Positions 1 through 11,666 are shown, counted from the stretch's first letter. The stretch: 64,000 bases of DNA from Rhyacophila brunnea (GCA_022495005.1 JAGYXB010001100.1:1674001-1738000); one strand, 5' to 3'. Translations and numbers: made by a program. Notes: generated by a model from the letters alone, not told the origin.

Positions 1-240
1 ATTAAATGTCTACGTTATGAGAAAAAATTACCTGGAATTATCCAATATCGGTATAACCATACAGGACCTTACAGAAAAATTTATGCAGCGGGAAAAGGGA
101 GACGGAGTAATGTTATTCCACAATTAGTAGGTGCATATCAATCCATATTACCAATATCTAATTTGAAAATTTACCATCCATATAGATCGCAACACATTAG
201 ACACATTACCAGAGCCAGACGTTTTGGAAGACATTGTTGA
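1..240 (+). CDS. Open reading frame entering from left edge, unknown protein, 3' end only
   Basis: Frame 1 is open from base 1 to a TGA at 238-240, giving 79 codons with no start in view. The peptide is basic and rich in Arg, His and Tyr, especially in its last 25 residues. I recognise no family. It may be the last exon of a gene or the tail of a transposon protein. The next copies of known repeats begin only at about 310, so the frame is not explained by any repeat annotated here. Confidence that it is coding is low, because 79 open codons can occur by chance in AT-rich DNA, although its composition is less AT-rich than the flanks. Confidence 0.25.
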   Translation: MKCLRYEKKLPGIIQYRYNHTGPYRKIYAAGKGRRSNVIPQLVGAYQSILPISNLKIYHPYRSQHIRHITRARRFGRHC

Positions 241-312
241 GGAATAAAGAATATTTTTTATTGCTGTTTATCTTACCTCAATTTATTATAATTATTGGTT
301 TATCCTTATTAC

Positions 313-360
313 AGTGCTCGAAATGGAAAATTTCACGAACAGGAACGCTGTATAATTTTC
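313..360 (+). repeat. Fragment of CAGYGCTCGAAATG hAT-type MITE
   Basis: The fragment begins with the same terminal sequence (CAGTGCTCGAAATGG) as the complete copy at 35826-36063. It also carries the internal 'TTTCACGAAC' motif. No second end or target duplication is visible. Confidence 0.45.
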
Positions 361-734
361 CGAAACTAAGTACTTATGCTAATCCTTTCTTTACGTACGT
401 ATCTTGTTTTAACAAAGTATACCGTCAAAAATTGTATTATTCTTTATTCTTACTTTATCTACCACTATAACCAGTGCATGATACCTCTACCACCACTCGT
501 CACTGATTATAACTTATATTACTGTCTCATTTGAGATAGATAAGTTTGTAATTAATTAGTCATAACAAACAACATATCCACATAAGTACCTTATAGATTC
601 AAATTAAAAAATTATTTACGTACTTATAGAAAATTTTACAAATTCCATTTAAATACGAGCACAGAATATCAAACATCAAGAAATAGTATTAAAATAGTGT
701 TTAAAAAAATAAAGAAATAGTATTAGAAAAAACA

Positions 735-1030
735 GTAAGTGCCTACCTATACCAAGAATTTATAAAATAACGTTCACATAAACTCGTTCTCACGCAGGTG
801 GAATATACGATTATCCGAAGCGATTTGGTTGAACATAGTTATTTCCTGCCCAATTATCATTAGCAATTATTGCACCTTGGCAGAACAAACAACTTAGATT
901 ATCAAGAAAGTTATAAAATAATATATAATAAAATCAATACTAAGTACCAATAATGGCAGAGTTCTCATTTGTACTGGGTAGATATAAGTTGGAAAAAGTA
1001 CGTAGCCTAAATACCTAGTTCTCTTTTTAA
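735..1030 (-). mobile_element. LINE (jockey-like) 3' coding fragment
   Basis: On the minus strand this segment matches the LINE remnants at 39585-40390 and 52480-53130. Read in the right frame it gives the shared C-terminal signature FNQIA...IFHLRE followed by a premature stop. In the other copies that signature precedes a WTLF..K.LK terminus. The frame is broken several times, so this is a dead copy. Assignment to a jockey/CR1-type LINE is an inference from the C-terminal peptide style and the AATAAATAA-type tail of sister copies. Confidence 0.5.
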
Positions 1031-2119
1031 CTTTCAGAATACAGTATGTAAGCATACGTCTTGAGAAATCAATCGGATAAAACCATGGATAGTATCCACT
1101 ATCCACACAGCTTTAAAGGATTCTCAAAGATTTATTTTGAACCTTCTCCACTATAAGGGGCATAAGGCCGTACCTACATCTAATAAAAGTTTCAAGTCAT
1201 CCAAACAACGTAAACATAGCATTATTTGTAATAAAATTACCAATGGTGTGTCATTTTCATTTATATAAGATAAAACATGTCGGAAGGTGAAACTCAGGTT
1301 GCTAAGCGCGATTCTTATAGAATAATATAAAATTGTCATTAGTTAGTACCTACTATATTCAACATTATAAGGACTAATATTGTATTGTATGCATGTTATG
1401 TTACAATGGTGATGCTTTGGTTACGATTATTGTAATATACATCTACCACCGTATTTATTTAATAATCTATGACTAACACCATCTAAGATAATTAGATGTC
1501 CGCACTGGACACACAGGTACCTAATTTGTTAGTACCTACTTATTCTAAACGATTCAATCTATGTTGTTTGTCCTTCCCTACTCACATTATTATTGCCATG
1601 GAAATGATAATAGGTACCTACATACAATACAGATATTATGATAGTCGTACATTTTTATTGAAGGATATTCCTATATTTTTTTAAACAAATTTACAAACAA
1701 AAATTAAGTAAAAGTTCTCTCCACACTACCTACGTATTATTTCTATTATTTTTAAAGTCACAAGCTACAATGCATTTAATAATAATTGTAATACAATAGG
1801 AACGTCCCAAATAAATAAACTCTGCAGAAGGCTATTCAATATTTTCTGCCCAAACCATCAATGGCCCAAAAACACATTTTTGTAGAAAAAATCATTCATT
1901 ATTAATTGTAAAAATTGGGGTTTACGACTTCTCATAAATATTTTTTTAACACGAGTCAAGTTGTTGAGATGATAATACCTAATTATTGAATCACAGAACA
2001 GATGTTGCCACTGTATTGTCCACCGGAAAGAATTCCTAATGTTTTAGCAGATTTACATGAAGTACTTACTACGTAATTAAGCCTTCATTATTTTTATAAA
2101 TATCCACAAAATTATTCAA

Positions 2120-2300
2120 TTCATTTATTCAATTCATTTATTTTTTTAACATTGTGGACATTACAAATTATAAGTTTAAGACGTTCACAACATGACACTT
2201 AGAAACAAAGATATATAAATATAACAGTATTACATAAAAAAAGAGATATATCAGTAGATGAATTAGATAGGTACAAGGAAGTACACCGGATGAGTTAAGC
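2120..2300 (-). mobile_element. LINE 3' end (same family as 39585-40390)
   Basis: The minus strand runs from GGTCTGCTTAACTCATCCGG through TACTTCCTTGTACCTATC and AACGTCTTAAACTTATAA to an ATAAATGAATAAATGAA tail. This is the untranslated 3' end also seen at 52960-53130 (plus) and 39585-40100 (minus). The copy is 5'-truncated and lies inside unit 1 of the 1-kb duplication; unit 2 lacks it. Confidence 0.65.
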
Positions 2301-2414
2301 AGACCAAATCGTGCGTCAAATTGTGCGTGTGGCCAGAATTATCTTAAATCAGTTTGGATACCAGCGACAATAGTATATAGGTATATAGGTATATATGTAA
2401 TAATATAATTATGT

Positions 2415-2650
2415 AAAAATGGCGAATTTGTATCCCACAGGAAAGTACTTATTAAAAACGATAATTGTAAGGGTGATTATCCACTTAGTGTTACAAATAA
2501 AAAGCGAATTTAACATAATAGACTTTTAAAATATTATATTATAAAGCCTATTATAAGGACAGTATTCATCCACAGGTAATTAATAAATAAATGTCAAAGG
2601 TTAAAAATTCACCTCCTGTAAAATAGTATTTTGGTTAATTCGCCCTTTTT
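2415..2650. repeat. MITE with GGCGAAT...ATTCGCC termini
   Basis: The inverted ends AAAAATGGCGAAT and ATTCGCCCTTTTT enclose an AT-rich core. The core contains TTTTAAAATATTATATTA, AAGCCTATTATA and TAAATGTCAAA. The same core and ends occur at 62336-62612. There is no coding capacity and the superfamily is unknown. Confidence 0.55.
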
Positions 2651-3246
2651 ACAATACACCGATGATATAAAGGTATTCGTATCGCCTGCTGAGAATTTTA
2701 ACTAACTTTTAAGAGAACAAATTGTTATTAAAAAATATGTTCAACACAAAGTTAAAATTAAAACACAAAACTTACCAGAAGCAACAAAATTCACTTACAA
2801 AAAAGTATACCTACTCATCATGACCTATGGCAAATAAATGAATGAATGTAGTAGTTATATCACAAGATTTATTGTACTATAGTCGCAATTCAACAATAAT
2901 GTAAATTACAAAACAAATGTAAACATCGTAAAAATAGGGGTTTACGACACGTCATAAGCTTTTTTTAACAAAAGTCAATTGTTGAGATGAATACCATCTG
3001 TTGCCACTTAAATGGTTATTGGAGTGAATTCCTAATGTAATGTAATGTGGTTTTAGCAGATTTACATGAATTACCTACTACTTTATTATACCTTCATTAT
3101 TTTTATAAATAACCACTCAATATCATTTTTTAAATGATCAAATTGTGTAGGTATGTGGCCAGCGTTACGTTACCTGCAACAAAATATTTTTCAATAGTTT
3201 CGGTTAACACGTTTCGCCTGATGACATTTTTGACCAACTTTTAGGA

Positions 3247-3935
3247 CAGGGGAGGGCAAACTGCGGCCCGCCGGGTATTTTTTTGCGGCCCGCCATCATT
3301 AATTGTACTTCTGATTACGAATAACTTTTTTTATATTTTTTTTAAAAATATTGACAATAGATGAAAAATTTGTTATTTCGTAAATGTATTATCTCAGTAC
3401 GTCTTCCTTGCGTCTCGTCTCACATTATGTAACCACTATTTTCTACGTTGAACATCGATTTCAATAGATATTGATAGTGTACCGACAAAGCTATAACTTG
3501 AGATTATTGATCTGCAGTGTGACACTGATTTAAGAGAATTGCATCGTCGTGAAGAAATCTCCAAATTTTACAATGCCCTTAATTCAGACAAATTCGACCA
3601 ACTTAAAGATTATGCAAGAAAAATGTTCGTTATTTTTGGATCAATTTATATATGTGAACAAATATTTTCGATCATGAACCTCAATAAAAATTCTATACGA
3701 TCAAATATCGCCGATGCCCATTTAAAAGCAGTTTTAAGAATATCAACTACAAAATTAACACCTTAATTTAAAAAAATAAACAACAGTCTCATTCTTCTCA
3801 TTATTTTTTTTTTGAAATGTTTAGTTTTCGTGATAATAAATAGTGTATATCTAAAAATGGTATTTTACTTGCGGCCCGCCGGTCATTTTGAATTCTTGAA
3901 TTTGGCCCTCCATGCAAAAAGTTTGCCCTCCCCTG
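3247..3935 (+). mobile_element. hAT element, non-autonomous, with transposase C-terminal remnant
   Basis: The ends CAGGGGAGGGCAAACT and AGTTTGCCCTCCCCTG are perfect inverted repeats. The 8-bp target duplication TTTTAGGA is intact at 3239-3246 and 3936-3943. This combination defines the hAT superfamily. The length is 689 bp, far below an autonomous copy. Subterminal 'GCGGCCCGCC' runs occur at both ends. The element interrupts unit 2 of the 1-kb duplication, and unit 1 keeps the uninterrupted site. Confidence 0.92.
3539..3766 (+). pseudogene. hAT transposase C-terminal (dimerisation) region remnant
   Basis: The 75-residue frame contains the conserved C-terminal hAT block FGSIYICEQIFSIMNLNKN followed by AHLKAVLRIST. 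In the family this block forms the dimerisation region of transposases related to ZBED and GTF2IRD2 domesticated proteins. The BED finger and most of the catalytic RNase-H-like fold are absent. It can therefore only be a relic inside the 689-bp element. The ATG used is simply the first Met and is probably not a real start. Confidence 0.85.
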
Positions 3936-4629
3936 TTTTAGGAGAACATTTTTTTATTAAAAAATCAAGTTAAACACACAGTTAAAATTAAAACACAAAA
4001 CTTACTAGAATGTAGCAAAAAAAACACCAAACTAATAATATAAACAATTTTGTTTAGAAACGTATTTATATCTTAAATAATACAAAATATTTTAAAAGGC
4101 AACTAATAGGAATATTATAGCGGATTGCACGAGTCAAATTATCAAACTTTTTTGTATTAATTTAACCATCGAAAACACAATTCATTCACCCGAATATAAA
4201 TGGCGAAGTAATAATTTTTGTCACTCCGAATAAAATAATATAATAAATTAGTAGGTAAGTAAATTAACAATGCGTAAGTCAAAGGCAAGATTGTATTGAG
4301 ATTTGAAATGTTTCATCCTTTAGAAATTATTAAACAATGTATACTTTATTTTTGAAGAGTTTTCAAATAGTGTCAGCAAGGCACATTTTTTGGGTAATAA
4401 AGTAATTTACGCTTGCAGCTGGTTGTTTCTTGTTATTTAGACAATGCATTTAGGCATGGACATATCGACACAAAATAAGAAGGTTGAAAGAAATTTAGGG
4501 ATGTCATAATTTTTATTTTTAACCCTTGCACGCCCGGCATAACATAACTTCGTTAATTTTTAATTTTGAGAAAAACTTTAAAAGATACATTCATATATAA
4601 TTATCTCAATCTAACGAACCGCAACGCAA

Positions 4630-4720
4630 TTTTAAATGAATCCACGAGCCGGAACGGTATATTTTGGAATTCCACGAACCACAACGGCGCTCCGGTGCGT
4701 TCCTGTCCATTCCGAGCGCT
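4630..4720. repeat. Fragment of CAGYGCTCGAAATG hAT-type MITE
   Basis: It shares 'GGCGCTCCGGTGCGTTCC' and a CCATTCCGAGCGCTG terminus with the full element at 35826-36063. The left end is missing. Confidence 0.5.
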
Positions 4721-5227
4721 GCCTTATTACCATCACCAGTGTATTATTATTGTGAAATAATTATTATTAATCTCAGTGTATGTTTAATTGTTTTCAATTT
4801 GAATTGTTACTAATTCCTATTTTGGTTAAAATAAATATTTTTTATTCTTTAGTACTTAGTAGTAGTCTTAAGTACCTACTAAAAAAGAATCCAAAACAAT
4901 AAAAAACATTGCGAAACCCTTGCCAAAGTATTGACATATTATCACTTTACTAACAAACATGTGTGTGGAAAAACTCATTATGTACAAAAACTCATTTTTT
5001 TAAATGTTCCTAATTTTTTTATAGAATCTGATTACCTTCAATGTATTCTCTGATTTTTTATACATTTTATACAAAAAGAAGAAAAAATGTTAATTTGAAA
5101 TTGGATTTTTAATTGCAAAAAATATGTTCAAACCTCATTATCTCAGAACATCAAAATGTAACATAATGAGTTTTACCTTTAAACCAGCGATATGTTAAAT
5201 TCAATAGTTTTAATAAATGTAGATCAC

Positions 5228-5578
5228 TAGTAAATAAACACTTTATAATATGTCAAATAGAAAATGTTTACTCTACAACTGATAATGGAATATGTGAAAC
5301 CAAACTATTGCTTGACAGCCCTCGCAAAATACCATCAGATTGCTCAACAAAAACTATCTTTGGACACTTAAATATTTGGCATGAAATCATTCATAGTAGA
5401 TGGATATTTGTTCAGACTGAAAGGGCTAAAGTCACTAGATTGTTCTCCTAAACCGTTGGAAGAAATAAAAGTCATTGGTACAGGTATATTAAAATTAGAA
5501 AGTCAGTGCAAAGCTTATACTAAAACATTACAATTTTTAGCAAACAATATACAATTAAATACCTCTATGCCTTTATAG
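5228..5578 (+). other. Possible decayed coding segment cut by the Academ-like element
   Basis: Two adjacent open frames (about 5228-5446 and 5381-5578) have a composition less AT-biased than the flanks. The second frame ends in the first bases of the 5576-9944 transposon. I do not recognise the peptides. They may be a transposon relic. Confidence 0.2.
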
Positions 5579-6103
5579 TCCAGTCAATCTGTACTTTTTG
5601 GTTGCAAAAGGTGGGGTAGAAGATTTTTTTTTTTCCTACTTGTATATATATGATAATGAGTAAGAAAAAAACGAGTTTGCCAATTCGGATGACTTCGGCA
5701 CAACTTTTGGCGGGCAAAAAACTTTAGGTTCTTTTTTGGTTTTTCGCTTATATCTCAAAAACGGTCGGTCGTAGCAAAAATATTGTTATACTTATGTAAT
5801 TTTAAAGCTTATCAAATTTCCTAAAATTTTTATGCAATACATTTGTTTCTATCTCTGACCGTTTATGAGATATTTGCTGTTGAAAACAGTATATATGTAT
5901 TTGAAAACACGCGTTTTAGTAAAAATCAAACTTTAATGAGAAGAAATACCATTTTAAACTTAAGATCTTACAAATAAATAGTTTGGGGCTACAAACTAGA
6001 CTTTATGGTCAATGGGCCCAATGTTCCAGATGGTGCGTGGGAGTGGTAGAAAGGGCCACATTCCAATACCCCACCATTACCGCTAGTGCCACGACACGGA
6101 TCA
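5576..6103 (+). repeat. Left terminal inverted repeat of the Academ-like element
   Basis: It is the reverse complement of 9407-9944 with scattered mismatches. Landmarks shared by both arms are GGTTGCAAAAGGTGGGGTAG, TTGCCAATTCGGATGACTTC, AACGGTC..GTAGCAAAAATAT and GGGAGTGGTAGAAAGGGCCA. Confidence 0.9.
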
Positions 6104-6299
6104 GTACCACTATTGCTTTAGTTAAGTCTCCATCGCGCGCGCAGTTATGTTTATTCTTTACATGTGTATTGTGTTCCGATACAATAATTTAACTTACCGA
6201 AGAAGAAGTAGGTGCACAGTAATATCTCTATCATAGTCTAATGATACTGTCCTCAAAATGGTCATAAATAAATTTGAAAAAGCCATGTGTTTGCTATAA

Positions 6300-6727
6300 A
6301 ATAATGATCCCACTGCAAAGCTATGGTTACAGTATTTTCGAATGACAACGCTCATCAAACACTTTATTCAGGCCGAACGAACTGGTGACTAGAACCTTCA
6401 TTTGAAAAGTATTGAAAAAATGATTCCATTCTTTCATGCAGCAGGCCATTTACTTTACTCTAAAAGTGCCCATTTGTATCTTCAGGATATGCAACAACTG
6501 AAAGAGAAATGGACGCTGCTGAATTTGAGGAGTTCACTAGCAGAGGATATTTTACGATACGTCGCTCTGACAAACACTGGAGTGGAATTTGGTCTGATAT
6601 GACCATCCAACAAACATTAATGAAAACAACGAAGATTTATGGAGGTCTAACACAGGGCAGAGGTATAACTGACAGTGTTCTAACCAGATGGATTTTGGGT
6701 ATGGTCAGTATCAGTGGCGGCCGGTGA
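6300..6727 (+). pseudogene. N-proximal coding remnant of the Academ-like protein
   Basis: The frame through LWLQYFRM...HFIQAERTGD has a TAG where the family normally has Trp. It continues through FFHAAGHLLYSKSAHLYLQD. A frameshift near 6510 then moves into TSRGYFTIRRSDKHWSGIW and GGLTQGRGITDSVLTRW. This order of motifs matches a large family of uncharacterised proteins found in aphids, cnidarians and molluscs, recognised from memory. Coding is interrupted after 6727 and resumes at about 8283. Confidence 0.6.
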
Positions 6728-8282
6728 TCATAAAATTAGGGAGTGCATGCAAAGACATGCATTTTCCTTTTTGTGGTATTGAAAAAAATCGGCAATAGCC
6801 TTCAGAGTGGAGGTAGGCTTATGCTTAAATATATAATACATCTTGGGGGGGGGGGGTTGAGAAACGAAACGACGCTCACATTCACCGACAGCATTTATTT
6901 ATTGTCAAAGTTATAAAGTCCAAGCTTCTGGATATGATAGGTATGATGCAAAAGGCATACAAACTCTTTTCGATTTTTATTGTAATACATTTCATATGTG
7001 CCAACGTAGTTTCCACGTTTGACACTCCTAACTTCCATAAATTATAACTGATGCAAGTATTTTAGACAATATGTCATTGGTACAAAGCCGTAAACTCCTC
7101 ATTTGTGTAGCTCCGATAGGTAGTACGCGGGTTATGGTCGGTTGAAGTTCACATACTGACGCAATTCGGGCATATCTTATACTCCCCTTTCGGTTATTTG
7201 CATCCCACATTCTCCGCATATACCTACGCGCTGTATCATTTTGATAAATACTATGGATCGGTGATTTTTCAACGGGATATAGTTACTATCTGTTAAAAAA
7301 TTGCTAATACTTTGTACACCTCAACTCCAGAATTGCACTCCAAATGGGACTGATTTGAAAGACGTATTCAAAATGAAAAATACTTCGGTAACACGAATAT
7401 TGTATTTGATAGAATAATTTATATTTCTTTTCTTCAATAATTGACATTGGAAAATTGCTTTGTTCATCTTCTTAAAAAATATTTTATCCTCTTTTACGTT
7501 CAAAATAACGCTCATACTCCACATACACTATTGAAATACCTAATATTGTAGAAATTGTTACAATGTAACGCTTTTGTTAAATAACTACTTAGAGTAGTAT
7601 AAGTAGGTACGTAAAAAATTGTAGTATGTATATTATATTATGTAAAGGTTATTAATAGTTTATCAATTACTTACTTACAAGTTTACTTTGCTCTAGGCAT
7701 AATAAAATTATTTAATTTTTAAAGGTAAAATAATTATAAAATTGGTATTTGTATGTTGAGATTGCTACACCTAACTTAATGAACACAATATCACTCTAAT
7801 CGATATTTTGATTGATTCAATATTATATGGCAAACAACGTAGCATTTACCTCATAACGTACGAAATAATAATATAATAATTTGAAATATTACGCGGGAAT
7901 CTTGTACCGACTTCAAAAGCGTTTGTGAGTTGTTATTATTCGCGCCAGTCAAACACAGCATTGTCGTGAAATGTCGTCTGCGCTCGTAAGCTCAGATTGG
8001 GAGGCACAGTGTCCCAAGTGAGGTAAATATTGCACGTTCGGAAATAAAAAAAGATCACAACTGAGCCCACATTATCGGCAGCGTGAAAAAAAAATCATCG
8101 CCAGGCGGTTCGATTTCTCTCCTGCACAATTAATACTACGAAGGACGTATCTACGCATACATGCAGGCCGCCAGAAATTACGCGCATTTTAGGCGACAAA
8201 TTAAAGATATTTTACAATAATTAAATCATACAATATGTAGGTATTTGAATACGTACTTATTATTACATAGTTACGTAATAAT
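6728..8282. other. 1.55-kb non-coding stretch splitting the Academ-like coding region
   Basis: It lies between two collinear parts of one protein family. A G-homopolymer run occurs near 6845. I see no open frame of interest and no clear terminal repeats. It may be a nested insertion or a long intron plus decay. Confidence 0.4.
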
Positions 8283-8943
8283 TTGGGAGATCAGTGCACC
8301 TTTGCTCCTATACAAGAGCCGTCCCTGGTCAGTATGCAGAACATATGCAATGAAATTGAGTCATTCTGTAATGTTCTGTCCGAATCATCGGAACAGCATG
8401 TTGACATGAGAAGTTCCCGAATTGACCGAGACAACACTGACTCAAGTAAGCTTCTTGAATGGCTATCATTATACTACCCATTTCCCAAAACCGACGAGAT
8501 AATGTCGTTTAGTAGTGGGATTGTTGGAGTAACAGCAGTAAACTGCTATAATTCCCAAGAAGAGGGGTTAAAAGGGATTAATAAAATAGTTGGTAACGAC
8601 TTTCACAATGTTAAATTCAAAAGAAAAGACAAAATTGTTACCATTGCATCCGTTGGCGGCGGTATGAAAGCAGAAAGCTCTAAAGTTGTTGTAGCTGATC
8701 CGCTTACTCTATTTGAAAGAATATGTATATACCTATAAAGAAACGGCGGAAGATTTGCAACATTTCTTTACATATGAATTAGCACCCTACCCTATGTCAC
8801 TGTTTTCAGAACAGGGAATGGGAAAAGGGACAAAATCATTATTCTACAAGGCTTTCACCAGCATTGAGACTCACGGCATTACACTGCCAACTTTAACAAT
8901 CAGTTTATTGTGGTTAATGGAGGACATCTCCTACATAAAGTAG
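8283..8943 (+). pseudogene. Central coding remnant of the Academ-like protein
   Basis: The first frame (8283-8738) contains SEQHVDMRSSRIDRDNTDSS, a PFPKTDEIMSFSSGIVG block, INKIVGNDFHNVKFKRKDK and ADPLTLFERI. A +1 shift near 8725 leads into EDLQHFFTYELAPYPMSLF (8713-8943), which ends at a TAG. The pattern is one protein broken by a frameshift. The ELAPYPMSLF and KFKRKD segments are typical of the same uncharacterised family as 6300-6727. Confidence 0.6.
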
Positions 8944-9149
8944 TTTGGTCCTGAAATTCATCCTTTGGTGACATTGGAAGATGTATTCGGATTATTTGAC
9001 AAAACGCTATCATGTCATGTATCTAGTCACAAATTGAAGTTGTATTTGACAGATATACATCTAATGCGGCATCCAGTGGAGGTTTGTAGAAGGATTACGC
9101 CCTATAAATTTAAAATCACACCCTGAAATTATGTTTCAAGGAAACACTG

Positions 9150-9409
9150 TCAATCAGGTGGACCAGAAACTTTTTGAGCAACGAAAATAATAAAAAATTG
9201 CTTTTCTTACAGGTAGGCATAAAAGTGAACCAGGCAGAAGAGGATGCTGATGTTTTAATTGTAACTACTGACATTTTAAAAGCAAATGAATTCAAAAACG
9301 TAGTAATAATAGGTGAAGATATTGACCTTCTTGTACTGATGTCGGCAAGAGGACAATTCTTGGACAACTTATTCTTTCGAAAACCTGGAAAGGGAAGTAA
9401 ACCATACTG
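9150..9409 (+). pseudogene. PIN/XPG-nuclease-like segment of the Academ-like protein
   Basis: This frame contains AEEDADVLIVTT and, about 25 residues later, VVIIGEDIDLLVLM. Spaced acidic residues in E-x-D-A-D and G-E-D-x-D-L contexts resemble the metal-binding core of FEN1/XPG-type PIN nucleases. The frame stops at the edge of the right terminal repeat after KPGKGS. The C-terminal part normally following in the family is therefore lost. An upstream in-frame stretch through LSIRWTRNFLSNENNKK belongs to the same protein. Confidence 0.6.
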
Positions 9410-9944
9410 ATTTGTGTCATGGTACCAGCGGTACTGGTGGGGGTATTGGAATGTGGCCCTTTCTACCACTCCCACGCACCATCTAGAACATTGGGCCCAT
9501 TGACCATTAAGTCTAGTTTGTCACCCCAAACTGTTTATTTGTAAGATCTTAAGTTTAAAATGGTATTTCTTCTCATTAAAGTTTGATTTTTACTAAAACG
9601 CATGTTTTCGAATACATATATACTGTTTTCAACAGCAAATATCTCATAAACGGTCAGAGTTAGAAAAAAATGTATTGTTTAAAAATTTTAGGAAATTTGA
9701 TAAGCTTTAAAATTGTATATAACAATATTTTTGCTACGACCGACCGTTTTTGAGATATAAGCGAAAAACCAAAAAAGAACCCAAAATTTTTCGGTTTTTT
9801 GCCCGCCAAAAGTTGTGCCGAAGTCATCCGAATTGGCAAACTCATTTTTCTTACTCATTATCATTTATACAAGTAGGGAAAAAAAATCTTCTACCCCACC
9901 TTTTGCAACCATATCATATTTTTCGGTCTAATTTGACTGGACTA
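9407..9944 (-). repeat. Right terminal inverted repeat of the Academ-like element
   Basis: It mirrors 5576-6103. The outermost bases TTGACTGGACTA are followed by TTA. A small gap exists about 12 bp from the tip, where this arm has extra bases. Confidence 0.9.
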
Positions 9945-9947
9945 TTA

Positions 9948-10990
9948 TGTACCTACCTAACTGAAATTTTTTTTTTTTTTTTAAAACGGTACATGTTTAA
10001 ACACGCGCGTTACCATGATCTTACTCCCTACTTCATTTATCGTTTGTCAATTTATGGCTATGGCCGTATCTTGTAGTTTAGCCACTGGGAAATGCCAATA
10101 GAAATTGCGTATTTCAAAAAAATACTACCTTATTCTTAGGTCAATAATTATTATAAAGCAATCATTATTCGTAGGATGTTTACCACAGTTGAATGGTCAA
10201 AGACATAGCTTATAATCAGTATCTTCAAATATGTTAATCATGCTCATTTTTTTAATAATAAAATGCCTAATTCTTGTCAAATTTCAAAGATTATAAATAT
10301 AATTTTTTATCGTAAATTTTTCTATTATTTTAATAGTAATCAATTTTACTAATGGTTTTATAAATGCGTTTAAAAATTAATAAATCTAAAAAATCTTAAC
10401 ACCACTTCACATGGACATACTGAAATATGACTATATTCTAAAGCATTAGAGCGAGAGGTTTAAAAGAATACTATTTTATGTAATAAAAATACTTTATGCA
10501 GTCATCAAATGTTTAAAATAAATATAAAGGATAATAAGGCTTCAAAATTATATAAATAGATTATCTACAACGTTTAAGAAATGTCCAGGGTTATCCTCTG
10601 AAAATATATATATATATATATATATAATAATAAGTGGTTTTGGATTATATAAATATTATAAACTAATCTTAGAATATTTTTGAATTTTATGATTATTACT
10701 AACAACCCTATGTAAGAAGAGATTGTGAACATTGCATTATATAAATTCTCCGAATAAATTAAATAAATAAAGATTGACAAAAAGGAAAATGTATCAAAAA
10801 CGAATCTATGTTATATACTAATATCCGAATGGATAATTTGAAATATATTATAAAGTATGTGTTATTTAAAAAGGAAAATGTACACATTATTGTGTGTGAA
10901 ACAATTTCATTTATAAATAAAGATAACAAATCAATTTCTATGATATGAGTCGTATAGTTTCTATATACGATAAGTCCACTTTTAGTCAAA
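9948..10990. other. AT-rich spacer without recognised gene
   Basis: Only short AT-rich open frames occur here. A TA microsatellite lies at about 10601-10627. No terminal repeats, tRNA boxes or known peptides were seen. Confidence 0.5.
10601..10627. repeat. (TA)n microsatellite
   Basis: About 13 consecutive TA dinucleotides. Confidence 0.9.
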
Positions 10991-11666
10991 ATTGAGATAA
11001 TGACGACATTTTTTTCTTCCGGCAGCGCTCCACACTAATAAAATGTTGTTCAGTTCTTAACGGCAATAAATTCATATGGAAAGAGAGTTTCAAAATCACG
11101 ATGAATTCCTATCGGCGATAAGTCCACGGTGCGGTTTGTTCCAAAGGCCGATGAGTCCATGCGACCTGGTAGACAGCCAATTAGTATCGAGCATTTGCAA
11201 AAATCAACATGGCCGTTGTAGCAGTTCGCGTTATCAAAAGTGTCTTAAGTTTTTAGTAGAAATAGAACGAAATAATGTCTGAACTTACCCAGAATGTTGC
11301 TAAAGTGGAAGGAAATACATCAAGGAAACGAGTCATCAATTAGGAATTATGGAAAAAGAACGTGGATCATCGGGAAGGTATTTAAAATACGAATATTTTG
11401 CATTAAATGTTGGCAAATACTGGGTGATTGAGAATTTCCCTCGAATTAAACAATCATTTTTATTTTAGTTATTTCTGTACTTTTTTGTAATTGTTCTACC
11501 TGAACAAAATAAAATCTGTGTGATTGTAAACTTCCCTCATTTCAAATAATAGTTTTTTAATAACATTTTTTTATAACATTTTTTTTCTGTTCACTAATGA
11601 TCTTCTGATCACTAATGTAATCACAATATTTTTTTAAATAAATGTAGTCCGAGTATTTTTTCCTAG

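Larger units (their letters stand above)
1895..4015. repeat. Two diverged direct copies of a ~1-kb unit
   Basis: Unit 1 (about 1895-2790) and unit 2 (about 2915-4015) share three blocks in the same order. The first is a GGGGTTTACGAC block followed by GTTGAGATGA. The second is TTTAGCAGATTTACATGAA followed by CCTTCATTATTTTTATAAAT. The third is a TTCGCCTG...ACTTTT block leading into GTTAAAATTAAAACACAAAA. Unit 1 has been interrupted by a LINE 3' end and a MITE, and unit 2 by a hAT element. Neither unit has coding potential. Confidence 0.7.
5576..9944. mobile_element. Academ-like DNA transposon with ~530-bp terminal inverted repeats
   Basis: The ends begin TAGTCCAGTCAA and finish TTGACTGGACTA. 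They are flanked by TTA at 5573-5575 and 9945-9947. The inverted repeats extend over about 530 bp (5576-6103 against 9407-9944) and are nearly collinear. The interior holds broken coding segments of one protein family (6300-6727, 8283-8943, 9150-9409). The last of these contains an acidic PIN/XPG-nuclease-like signature. Academ transposons are known, from memory, to have 3-4-bp duplications and an XPG-type nuclease domain, so I infer that superfamily. The copy is inactive because of frameshifts, stops and missing C-terminal coding. Confidence 0.65.

Noticed and set aside
9750..10076. 108-codon plus-strand frame
   Set aside because: It begins inside the right inverted repeat of the Academ-like element and runs into AT-rich spacer; no motif.
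11076..11282. 68-codon frame upstream of the Harbinger transposase
   Set aside because: It might be part of the element, but no transposase motif is visible, so it is not called.
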